Of a stretch of 64,000 bases of DNA, positions 28,399 to 35,669 are shown in pieces. A program made the position numbers and the translations under genes. The DNA is from Chitinibacter bivalviorum. Its GTDB lineage: Bacteria; Pseudomonadota; Gammaproteobacteria; Burkholderiales; Chitinibacteraceae. The notes under the pieces are model-generated. The model did not search any database, had not been told where the DNA came from, and saw only the letters and a program-made list of their open reading frames with translations. The stretch lies in contig NZ_CP058627.1 in the NCBI RefSeq assembly GCF_013403565.1, positions 2,170,001 to 2,234,000 of the forward strand. The letters run 5' to 3'. The first letter of the stretch is position 1; each line of letters starts with the position of its first letter.

Positions 28399-29634
28399 AT
28401 GCCAAAGAAAGTAGCCGCCAATCAGCTTGAGCATTTGCAGCTCGTCAATGCAAAACCAAGCGAAAAAGAAACCTATCTCAACGATGGGGCTGGCCTTTGG
28501 GTGGTGATTCACGCCGATGGCGCAAAGCGTTTTCAGTATCAATTTTCAGTACTCGGTAAGCGCGGCAAAATGTGGCTGGGCTACTTCCCCGCAATCAGTC
28601 TGGCCGAGGCTCGCCAGTTGCGCGACGAACATGCGGCCATTGTCAAACAAGGCCAAGACCCGCGCATCGCTCGCAAGATTGAGAAAATCACCCAAGCAGC
28701 CACAGCAGCAACCACCTTTGAAGCCGTGGCGCGTGAATGGCATACCAAGAAGCTCAATAGCTGGAGCGAAGATCACGGCAAGAAGATCATGGAGTCTTTA
28801 GTAGCAGACGCCTTCCCGATCTTGGGCAATATGCCAATCGCTGACATCAATTCGCCGCTAGTGCTGATGACCATCAAGAAGATTGAGGCGCGTGGCGCTG
28901 TTGAAACAGCACAGCGGATATTGCAGCGCATTGGTGCTGTCATGCGCTACGCCATGCAGACAGGCCGCACACTAACCGACCCGACATATAAGCTGGCAGA
29001 AACACTCACCGCGCCAAAAGTGGTGCACCGCCCTGCCATGCCGCGCAAAGAGCTACCCGAATACTACCGACGACTAGCCGCCGAGCCATTGCACCCGCTA
29101 ACCAAGAACGCCTTGGAATTGCTGGCCTATACCTTTGTTCGACCAGGTGAATTACGCGGGGCCAAGTGGGAAGAGTTTGATTTTGAGGAGGCAGAATGGC
29201 GTATACCTGCCGAACGCATGAAGATGCGAGCGCCGCATATCGTGCCGCTATCACGTCAAGCTCTGGCCGTGCTCGATGCATTGCGCCCCCACTCCAAAAG
29301 AAGTGCCTTTGTATTTCCTGCCCAGACTGATCACGAGAAACCCATGAGCGAAAACACTATGGGCTACGCCTTGGGGCGGATGGGCTACAAGGATATTCAC
29401 TGCCCACACGGCTTCCGCTCGCTGGCCTCTACGGTGCTGAACGAAGAAGGCTTTGACGCTGATGTAATCGAACGCCAATTAGCTCACGCCGAAAAAAACA
29501 AAGTACGTGCTGCATATCACCGCGCCCAATACCTGAAAGAGCGCCGAGCATTAATGCAGTGGTGGGCTGATTATCTGGACAGTAAAAAACCCGGGGTAAA
29601 TGTCGTGCCGTTGAATTTGAATAAAGTCGCATAA
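28399..29634 (+). CDS. Tyrosine recombinase (P4-type integrase)
   Basis: The 411-residue integrase should insert and excise the element at tRNA-Leu. It has an N-terminal arm-binding domain (about 1-95, KLGY-type; here LWVVIHADGAKRFQYQF...MWLGYFPAISLAEAR), a SAM-like core-binding domain (about 105-200) and a catalytic domain with Arg in FVRPGELRGAKW, HGFRSLAST, the second His in QLAHAEK and the nucleophile Tyr in AAYHRAQYLKERR. The gene points away from tRNA-Leu and starts 176 bases beyond attL, as is usual for this type. Confidence 0.95.
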   Translation: MPKKVAANQLEHLQLVNAKPSEKETYLNDGAGLWVVIHADGAKRFQYQFSVLGKRGKMWLGYFPAISLAEARQLRDEHAAIVKQGQDPRIARKIEKITQAATAATTFEAVAREWHTKKLNSWSEDHGKKIMESLVADAFPILGNMPIADINSPLVLMTIKKIEARGAVETAQRILQRIGAVMRYAMQTGRTLTDPTYKLAETLTAPKVVHRPAMPRKELPEYYRRLAAEPLHPLTKNALELLAYTFVRPGELRGAKWEEFDFEEAEWRIPAERMKMRAPHIVPLSRQALAVLDALRPHSKRSAFVFPAQTDHEKPMSENTMGYALGRMGYKDIHCPHGFRSLASTVLNEEGFDADVIERQLAHAEKNKVRAAYHRAQYLKERRALMQWWADYLDSKKPGVNVVPLNLNKVA

Positions 29635-30028
29635 GTCAGTTTTTATCCCAATACCTTGGGTAGTAAAAAAGGGCGTATTTCATCCAAAAACCAATTTAAA
29701 GATTTTTTTAAGGTAGTAAGTACAAACGGGGTAATTTTCAGCACTTTGGTGTGCGTTTCGCTCTCTACCCTGAAAAATAGCCTTTTTAGCTCTACTCCTC
29801 TACAACCCGCATGGATGCTGGGTTTCGAGGTAGAGGATAGAAAATTGAAATCTGTGGATAACTAGACAAACTCTACTCGTAAACCCGCGTGGTTATTGGG
29901 CTGTAGAGGAGTAGAGGATAAAAAAGTAATTTTAAGCGTTTGCCGCGCCTAGATCGGCCAATCGAAAACGGGTAACCCTGACCCGCTGGCGCTGGCAATC
30001 AATACAGGGATTACGCCTAGGGGGCGTT
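29635..30028. other. Non-coding region of the element holding one origin-like module
   Basis: No convincing gene lies in these 394 bases. They contain a degenerate palindrome (29791-29839), a TTATCCACA DnaA box on the minus strand (29853-29861), a second palindrome (29871-29920) and other CTCTAC words (near 29757-29769). The module repeats in inverted form inside the primase gene. Confidence 0.6.
29791..29920 (-). repeat. Origin-like module, copy 1
   Basis: Two palindromic repeats flank a DnaA box. Bases 29881-29920, read on the minus strand, are identical over 40 bases to 36798-36837. Arms are CCTCTAC...GTAGAGG with inner CCC...GGG, so each half can fold into a hairpin. Confidence 0.75.
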
Positions 30029-31063
30029 ATGAGTATTGCTAAAAAACATGCTGAGCAGACGAATAAATTTATATGCATGAGGGATTTAATCGTAGGACTG
30101 CAAAGAGGCTCAGAGGATGCAGTATCCCCTGAGCAAGTAGCCCAAGTCCTAATTCAGTACCTTGAAACAGATAAAAGCATGCCGACAATAGCAAAGAAAA
30201 TTGATTGGCATGACATTGATCACACCAATCCCGCTGGGATATCAAAAGCCCGCGAGTATCTTTCAAGCGTTGCTAAACACAACACTGTGGACAGCATTCT
30301 TCACAACGAAAAAAATCAATATGGCACGGACTTCGGCTTTCTGACTGATGAAATTATTAAGTTCTTAGAAGAACAGGACATCGCATATATCCCAGCCAAA
30401 ATTAAACCATTCAAGGCCGTTGCCGAACTCACCCAGCAGGAAACCATAGACCATGAATGGATTCCTGCTCACGTAAAGAGTATGCGTGTTCTCACTGCTA
30501 CGCAGGCCGCATTGGCATGGGCAGGAATCGACCCAATGCAAGTATCAACTCTTCAAAAGGCTGAACATGAAAACTGGACGGGCTGGGAGGAAGCCAAGGC
30601 ACGCAAAGCCGCAATCCTTCAAGGTTTAGCATTTGGCGAACTTCAGGCCATATCAGCCAAGGTTTTTATTGTTCGCAACAGCTTTGGTGACGGCGACGAA
30701 GAAGCAATTAACCCTGCAGAGATAAGTCCTGCCCATTTAGATCAGCTATATGAGGCCACTTTCAAAACCGGCGATATACTCAAATGGCTAGAAACCTCTC
30801 ACGAACATCACAGCCCCCACACCCAAACAAGTACGCAGCAAGCGAACACAATTCGCGGAGACACGTTTGGCAAACTAGCTGCTGCAATTGCAGCATTCCC
30901 AGATAAATACCCTAATTACCAATCAAACGCGCCACAATCCAAGGCCATTGGAGCGTGGCTTGTCGAAAGTTTTTCGTGCGGGAATATGGGTAAAAATAAC
31001 CAACTTCCAAGAGAGGCAATTGTTTTTTGCTCGATAATCAAAGAACATTTCGACCTTAAATAA
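30029..31063 (+). CDS. Hypothetical protein of the element
   Basis: The 344-residue protein is unrecognised. It is polar, without signal peptide or membrane segments. The middle has a segment (MRVLTATQAALAWAGIDP) often seen near the end of helix-rich element proteins, and the C-terminal 75 residues may form a small helical domain. The ATG follows a GGGGGCG site. It is a stand-alone transcript: a terminator follows and the alpA operon starts 167 bases later. Base composition is slightly more AT-rich than the neighbouring operon. Confidence 0.7.
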   Translation: MSIAKKHAEQTNKFICMRDLIVGLQRGSEDAVSPEQVAQVLIQYLETDKSMPTIAKKIDWHDIDHTNPAGISKAREYLSSVAKHNTVDSILHNEKNQYGTDFGFLTDEIIKFLEEQDIAYIPAKIKPFKAVAELTQQETIDHEWIPAHVKSMRVLTATQAALAWAGIDPMQVSTLQKAEHENWTGWEEAKARKAAILQGLAFGELQAISAKVFIVRNSFGDGDEEAINPAEISPAHLDQLYEATFKTGDILKWLETSHEHHSPHTQTSTQQANTIRGDTFGKLAAAIAAFPDKYPNYQSNAPQSKAIGAWLVESFSCGNMGKNNQLPREAIVFCSIIKEHFDLK

Positions 31064-31083
31064 AGAGTGTGACACTCCATGAC

Positions 31084-31110
31084 AGCCCTGATTTTTCAGG
31101 GCTTTTTCAT
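31084..31110 (+). terminator. Terminator after the 344-residue gene
   Basis: The stem AGCCCTGA/TCAGGGCT with a 3-base loop is followed by a TTTTC run. Confidence 0.8.
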
Positions 31111-31202
31111 TTTCTGCCGCACAAAAATAGACAGTACATAGCAAAAGACTGACAGCAAATAATGCTGGCTGACAGTTTTCAGCCCCTGCCAATCTAGCAC
31201 CG

Positions 31203-31226
31203 TTACTAACACGTACTAAGCGGTGC
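31203..31226. promoter_or_regulatory. Candidate AlpA-site cluster upstream of alpA
   Basis: TTACTAAC and GTACTAAGCGG lie just before alpA. Closely related words TTACTAAG (28223-28230) and GTACTAAGCAG (28240-28250) lie between attL and int. A shared regulator is inference. Confidence 0.4.
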
Positions 31227-31230
31227 AAAC

Positions 31231-31440
31231 ATGTCAGATTCATTTATCCGTATGCCGACGCTGTCCGAGATCATCGGGCTGTCTAAAAATGCGATTTACG
31301 ACCGCATGAACCCCAAAAGCCCCCGCTACGATGCCAGCTTTCCTAAGCCGGTCAAGCTTGGCTCGCACTCGATTGCGTTTCTAGAGTCCGAGGTCAAAGC
31401 GTGGATGGATGAGCGCATATCAGAACGCCAAGCGGCATAA
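31231..31440 (+). CDS. AlpA-family DNA-binding regulator
   Basis: The 69-residue protein has the AlpA/Vis-type winged helix-turn-helix: RMPTLSEIIGLSKNAIYDRM, then FPKPVKLGSHSIAFLESEVKAWM. In P4-like satellites such proteins control integrase expression or excision. It is the first gene of a packed run that goes on through the ejection-like genes and the primase. The next gene starts 12 bases after its stop. Confidence 0.88.
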   Translation: MSDSFIRMPTLSEIIGLSKNAIYDRMNPKSPRYDASFPKPVKLGSHSIAFLESEVKAWMDERISERQAA

Positions 31441-31451
31441 GGGGGGCGATC

Positions 31452-33086
31452 ATGAGTCTATTAGACTACCTCACCGGAAAGATCGACCAGAACCAAGGCG
31501 CAGCTAGAAAGATGGGCTTGCTGGATTACGCGCAGAACATGTCGAGCATGAATGACATGCCGCAGGCCATGGAGCCAGCACCAGCAATGGCTGTACCTCA
31601 ACAGCAGCCCATACCGACAGTGCAGGAAGCAGCACAGGCTCAGCCAAAAACCATGTGGGATATGCTGAACGCGCCCAAGGGCAAGGATGATGCTATGCGA
31701 TCAATGATGAGCAACCCCATGCTGCACATCGGCCTTGGCATTCTGGCGAACAATACAGGCAACTATGGGGCATTCGCCCCCGCTATTGGCCGTGGTGCAT
31801 TGCAGGGCATGAACCAAGCGCAGGAAATGCAAAGCGCCTTTACCCGCCAAGACCTTGCAGACGCTCAGCTTAACGGCATGCGCCAGCAGCAAGATAAAAC
31901 GGCACTGCGCGACAAGCTGACCGCCAATCTGGACTACACCACGCCAGAAGGCCGAAAAGCTGCGTCGGATATATTCCTTCGTCTTGGTGACCCCGAAACT
32001 GCCGACCATATCCTTAAATTTGGCCGCCCTGCTCTGGCTACTGGCATGGTTTGGGATGAAACCGAGCAAGCGCCAAAATACGACCCAAGGTACATCGAAG
32101 GGCAGGTAAAGATTGCCACAGCCAAGGCAGGTGCAAACCCGCCCAATCTGCAAGTCGTACCACCGACCACAACCACACCTGGCTACGCATTCAACCCACG
32201 TACCGGAATAGTAGAACGCATCCAAGGGCTTGATGCACGGCCAGAAGCACCGCCAAAACTGAAACCTGTTCCAGCCTCTGTGCTGCAAGCTTATACGGGG
32301 AATTCAGCGGCAATTAAGCGGATTGATGACGTTATCGCCACCATCAAGCAAAGCAACGCATCAGATCATCTGGGGATGAAAAACTATCTGCCAAGCGATT
32401 TATTGAACTACGTGGACCCTGACGGTGTGCCATTGCGCGCATCAATTGCAGATATTGGCAGCCAGATCATTCACGATCGTTCAGGCGCAGCCGTGACAGC
32501 AGCCGAATTCCCGCGACTTGCACCATTCGTACCCATTGCGACAGATAACCCCGAAACATCACTGAAAAAACTGACCGCAATGCGTGAGCGGTTGTCAGCA
32601 GAAACCGACGCTCTGACTGGGTTTTATACGCCAGACCAAGGGTTTGAAGGTATCGGAGAGCATCGCAAGCCGCCGACCGCAGCAGCACCAGCAACAACGC
32701 CAAACGCAGGAACGCCTGCACCGAATAGCCCTGCGTGGAAAGTACCAGCCGCAACGCAACAAGGCCGCGATGGTACTGCGCTACAGATCAAGCAGAACGA
32801 GTTAGCTGATCTGCAAGGTCGATTGCGAACTGCTAGCCCATCAGAAATTCCGCAGATTCAGACCGCGATCAAAGCTGTACAGCGGGAAATTAGCCGGGCA
32901 ACACCAGCACCAGCAGCACAACAGCCAGCTCCCAAAACGCAACCACAGCCGCAAGCGCAGCCATTGCCCTATTTGGCTTCAGGCAAGCCCGACACGATGC
33001 GAATGAAGCATGGGCAACTATATGTCGGCAAAGATGGTTCAAAAGGCCGTTGGAATGCCAACACACGCTCAATTGATTTGGAGTAA
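31452..33086 (+). CDS. Phage ejection/internal virion protein-like (544 residues)
   Basis: This protein resembles internal proteins of podoviruses that leave the capsid with the DNA. It has an Ala/Gln/Pro-rich N-terminus (MSLLDYLTGK; MGLLDYAQ at 21), then a segment typical of these proteins (GLGILANNTGNYGAFAPAIG, followed by ALQGMNQAQEMQ, about 92-125), a helical middle (about 280-405: IGSQIIHDRSGAAVTAAEFP, TGFYTP) and a low-complexity Ala/Gln/Pro linker near the C-terminus. It has no signal peptide. The next gene starts 7 bases later. The family call is from pattern only; it could be another structural or peptidoglycan-linked phage protein. Confidence 0.6.
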   Translation: MSLLDYLTGKIDQNQGAARKMGLLDYAQNMSSMNDMPQAMEPAPAMAVPQQQPIPTVQEAAQAQPKTMWDMLNAPKGKDDAMRSMMSNPMLHIGLGILANNTGNYGAFAPAIGRGALQGMNQAQEMQSAFTRQDLADAQLNGMRQQQDKTALRDKLTANLDYTTPEGRKAASDIFLRLGDPETADHILKFGRPALATGMVWDETEQAPKYDPRYIEGQVKIATAKAGANPPNLQVVPPTTTTPGYAFNPRTGIVERIQGLDARPEAPPKLKPVPASVLQAYTGNSAAIKRIDDVIATIKQSNASDHLGMKNYLPSDLLNYVDPDGVPLRASIADIGSQIIHDRSGAAVTAAEFPRLAPFVPIATDNPETSLKKLTAMRERLSAETDALTGFYTPDQGFEGIGEHRKPPTAAAPATTPNAGTPAPNSPAWKVPAATQQGRDGTALQIKQNELADLQGRLRTASPSEIPQIQTAIKAVQREISRATPAPAAQQPAPKTQPQPQAQPLPYLASGKPDTMRMKHGQLYVGKDGSKGRWNANTRSIDLE

Positions 33087-33092
33087 GACGCC

Positions 33093-34892
33093 ATGCCAAG
33101 AAGCATTAGTCTCGAAGAATTCAGCGGTACGGCCAGCAGCCCAACACCGCAAGCAGCCCCTAAACGCTCAATCTCACTGGATGAGTTCAGCGGGTATAAA
33201 GCGCCACAACCCGCGCAAAGCGCAGACATTGACCCCACCAAAGCCGACGGAGCCACCCTGAAGTTCGGCCCATGGGATACAGGGGTAAAGCTGGGCGATG
33301 GAACCTATCGCGCTTTAGCCGGGGCAGGTAAATTTTTCAACGACACCCAGCTTGGCGCGCGCCAGCTCACCGCACATGCGCTTGGCCTGCCCAGTGCCAG
33401 CAAGCTCGATGCTGAAGCAAATGACAATGCGGTGCGCGATGCGCCGCTGATGCGTACCAAGGCTGGGTTTGTCGGCAATTTGGCTGGTGGTGCAATTGCG
33501 ACAGCCCCACTGGGCGCAGTTCTAGGTGGTGCTCGTGTGGTGAACGCTGCACGTACTGGCCTCATGAGTGCATTGTTAGCCCCAACTGAAACATCAGCCA
33601 CACCCAGCAAAGAAGGGCTTGGCAATGGCGATTACTTTGGCAACAAGGTACTGCAAGCCGGACTAGGTGCAGGCTTGGGCGTTGTAAGTGACCGAGTCGT
33701 TAAAGGCGTAGGCAACGTAGTGCGCGGTGTCGCCGACCCTGTTGTTCAGCAGCTCAAGAATGCTGGCGTCAACATGACGGTTGGGCAGATTTTGGGCGGC
33801 TCTGCTCGTAGCATTGAAAATGGCTTAACCAGTGTGCCAATACTGGGCGACATGATCAAAGCGCGACAGGCCGACAGCATCAAAAGCTTTAATACCGGAT
33901 TTATCAATCAATCACTCGCGCCCATTGGGCAAAAGCTCGATAACGGACTTTCTGGGCATGCTGCAATTGACCAGGCAGGACAAAAGCTATCAGACGCCTA
34001 TGACGCCCTATTACCCAACTTGAAGGGCAAACTTGATCAGCCATTTCAGCAGCTACTCGGTACTGTGCGCCAGATGGGGCAAAGCATGCCTGCTGAACGC
34101 GCCGATCAGCTCAATCGGATTATTGCCAACGAGGTTGAGGGGCGGTTTACCAATGCAGGCTTAGCCTCTGGGGATACGCTTAAAAGCATCGAAAGCAAGC
34201 TGGGGGAAATTTACCGCCCTTATCAGCGCAGCAGTGACTATGACGTTAGAAATCTAGGCAATGCATTGTCTGAGGTGCAATCCGGTTTGCGCAGCATGAT
34301 CGAGCGGAATAACCCCAGCTATCAAAACCAATTGGGGCCAATCAACCAAGGTTATGCCCAGTATCTGCGTGCGCTCAATGCCTCTGCTCGTGCCGGTACG
34401 CATGAAGGCGTTTTCACTCCTGCGCAGTCACTGGCCGCCATTAAAGCGCTCGACCCAAGCAAGAACAAAGCGGCCTATGCCAAGGGCAACGCCTTGATGC
34501 AAGACTTTGCTGGTGCTGCACAGCAGATCTTGCCTTCCAACATTCCCGATAGCGGTACGGCATTCAGGCAAGCCCTGCAAATTGGCGTAGGCGGTTTAGC
34601 TGGGCTGGGTGTTAGCGGTATATCCCCTGCCCTGACCGCCGCCACGCTGGGGCTAGGACTTGGCACAGCAGGCTACAGCCGAGTAGGACAAAGCGCCGCT
34701 TCCAAGCTGCTGCTGAGCACCCCGCTGCGCTCTGCCATTGCCAACACATTCGATCAAGCGGCCAAGCCATTTGCCGCGCCTGCAACGGTCAACAGCATCA
34801 TGCCAAGCCTCATGGACATGCTGACCGAGACCGACCGCAAGAATGAACGAAAAGCCGCTAGTAAAGCCGCGCTACAAGGATTGACCCAATGA
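33093..34892 (+). CDS. Phage DNA ejection protein-like (599 residues)
   Basis: The protein has two copies of a short motif at its N-terminus (RSISLEEFSG at about 3-12 and RSISLDEFSG at about 25-34), followed by a proline-rich linker. Then come Gly/Ala-rich helices (about 120-215: GNLAGGAIATAPLGAVLGGA, AGLGAGLG), a middle with VNMTVGQILGG and long polar helices (about 225-450), and a second Gly/Ala-rich hydrophobic stretch near 490-530. This layout fits podovirus ejection proteins, which insert into the host envelope. Its stop overlaps the next start as ATGA. Confidence 0.6.
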   Translation: MPRSISLEEFSGTASSPTPQAAPKRSISLDEFSGYKAPQPAQSADIDPTKADGATLKFGPWDTGVKLGDGTYRALAGAGKFFNDTQLGARQLTAHALGLPSASKLDAEANDNAVRDAPLMRTKAGFVGNLAGGAIATAPLGAVLGGARVVNAARTGLMSALLAPTETSATPSKEGLGNGDYFGNKVLQAGLGAGLGVVSDRVVKGVGNVVRGVADPVVQQLKNAGVNMTVGQILGGSARSIENGLTSVPILGDMIKARQADSIKSFNTGFINQSLAPIGQKLDNGLSGHAAIDQAGQKLSDAYDALLPNLKGKLDQPFQQLLGTVRQMGQSMPAERADQLNRIIANEVEGRFTNAGLASGDTLKSIESKLGEIYRPYQRSSDYDVRNLGNALSEVQSGLRSMIERNNPSYQNQLGPINQGYAQYLRALNASARAGTHEGVFTPAQSLAAIKALDPSKNKAAYAKGNALMQDFAGAAQQILPSNIPDSGTAFRQALQIGVGGLAGLGVSGISPALTAATLGLGLGTAGYSRVGQSAASKLLLSTPLRSAIANTFDQAAKPFAAPATVNSIMPSLMDMLTETDRKNERKAASKAALQGLTQ

Positions 34893-35287
34893 AAAACGCC
34901 CCAGCCGTTACCGACCAGAGCGCCTTAAAGCAATGTGCCAACCAAGCACAGATCAATCATAGAACCCCAAGCCAACCCACACAAGCAAAGTGCTCGACAC
35001 TTTCCAAACTCGCCCAATCCGTAGATAATGGCCTTGCTGCGTTCAATAGCGCAGCCGAGATTGGCGTCTCGAACACGGTAGCGGACAAACCGCTAACAAA
35101 TAGCGGCTTTTTTTCGTCCGTCAACACTACTGGTGCGTCTTCTATGGCGGGTCGTAGTGGGGGCAGCTTCGGCTGCGCCGGTTCCTATCGTGCCGGTACG
35201 CCAACCTCACTACTGACCTGCCACCCTCAATTGGCGTTGAGCGGCGGGTTACTCAAACCCACGATAGGAGGCAACCACCATGCCTAG
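34889..35287 (+). CDS. Ash-family-like ORF containing a transcription attenuator
   Basis: The 132-residue reading frame overlaps both neighbours by 4 and 8 bases. Its C-terminal half (EIGVSNT, then SSMAGRSGGSFGCAGSYRAG) resembles Ash/Icd-type ORFs found in the immunity region of P4-like elements. Such frames often coincide with regulatory RNA. A terminator hairpin with a T-run sits inside it (35090-35114). It may be a real short protein, a leader, or mainly an RNA region. Confidence 0.5.
   Translation: MKNAPAVTDQSALKQCANQAQINHRTPSQPTQAKCSTLSKLAQSVDNGLAAFNSAAEIGVSNTVADKPLTNSGFFSSVNTTGASSMAGRSGGSFGCAGSYRAGTPTSLLTCHPQLALSGGLLKPTIGGNHHA
35090..35114 (+). terminator. Internal terminator / attenuator in front of the primase
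   Basis: The stem CCGCTA/TAGCGG with 5-base loop is followed by CTTTTTTT. An upstream AGCGG (about 35080) can pair with the same CCGCT, giving an alternative hairpin that would block the terminator. Confidence 0.65.
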
Positions 35288-35669
35288 CACTACGCACGCC
35301 CATACCCAGCAATCACCATTCGCATTTAATCCATTGCCCGAGACTCACCCGCTAGCCGCTGCATTGCCGCGCATGGTGGAAAGCTACGACCTAGAAGGAC
35401 AGAAGCAAACCCGAGATCTATTCAACCAGTACACGATGGGCTGCGCTGAGGGCAATCTGGCTTATCTAGTTGCGGCCAATGCTGCCGAAGGCGACCCCGC
35501 CGAGCTGGTGCTGCGTTGCCGTGATGCAATCCTTAGCCGCCTATTTGGCGACAATCAAAGCAAAGGCAGCCTGACCCCAGAGCAAGAGCGCATTCGTGCC
35601 TACATCATCGGCCTGATGGGCGATCTTGAGAACGCATTCACGCCACCTGAAAGCGAGGTGAGCGAATGA
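35280..35669 (+). CDS. Hypothetical protein upstream of the primase
   Basis: The 129-residue protein is acidic and helical, without membrane segments, and not recognised. The ATG overlaps the end of the preceding ORF and follows GGAGGCAACCACC, a strong ribosome-binding site. Its TGA overlaps the primase ATG by 4 bases, so it is coupled to the replication gene. Confidence 0.7.
   Translation: MPSTTHAHTQQSPFAFNPLPETHPLAAALPRMVESYDLEGQKQTRDLFNQYTMGCAEGNLAYLVAANAAEGDPAELVLRCRDAILSRLFGDNQSKGSLTPEQERIRAYIIGLMGDLENAFTPPESEVSE

Noticed and set aside
29656..29865. Open frame of 69 codons ending with SSTPLQPAWMLGFEVEDR
   Set aside because: Its second half is just the translated palindromic repeat, and it has no ribosome-binding site. 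I treat it as non-coding.
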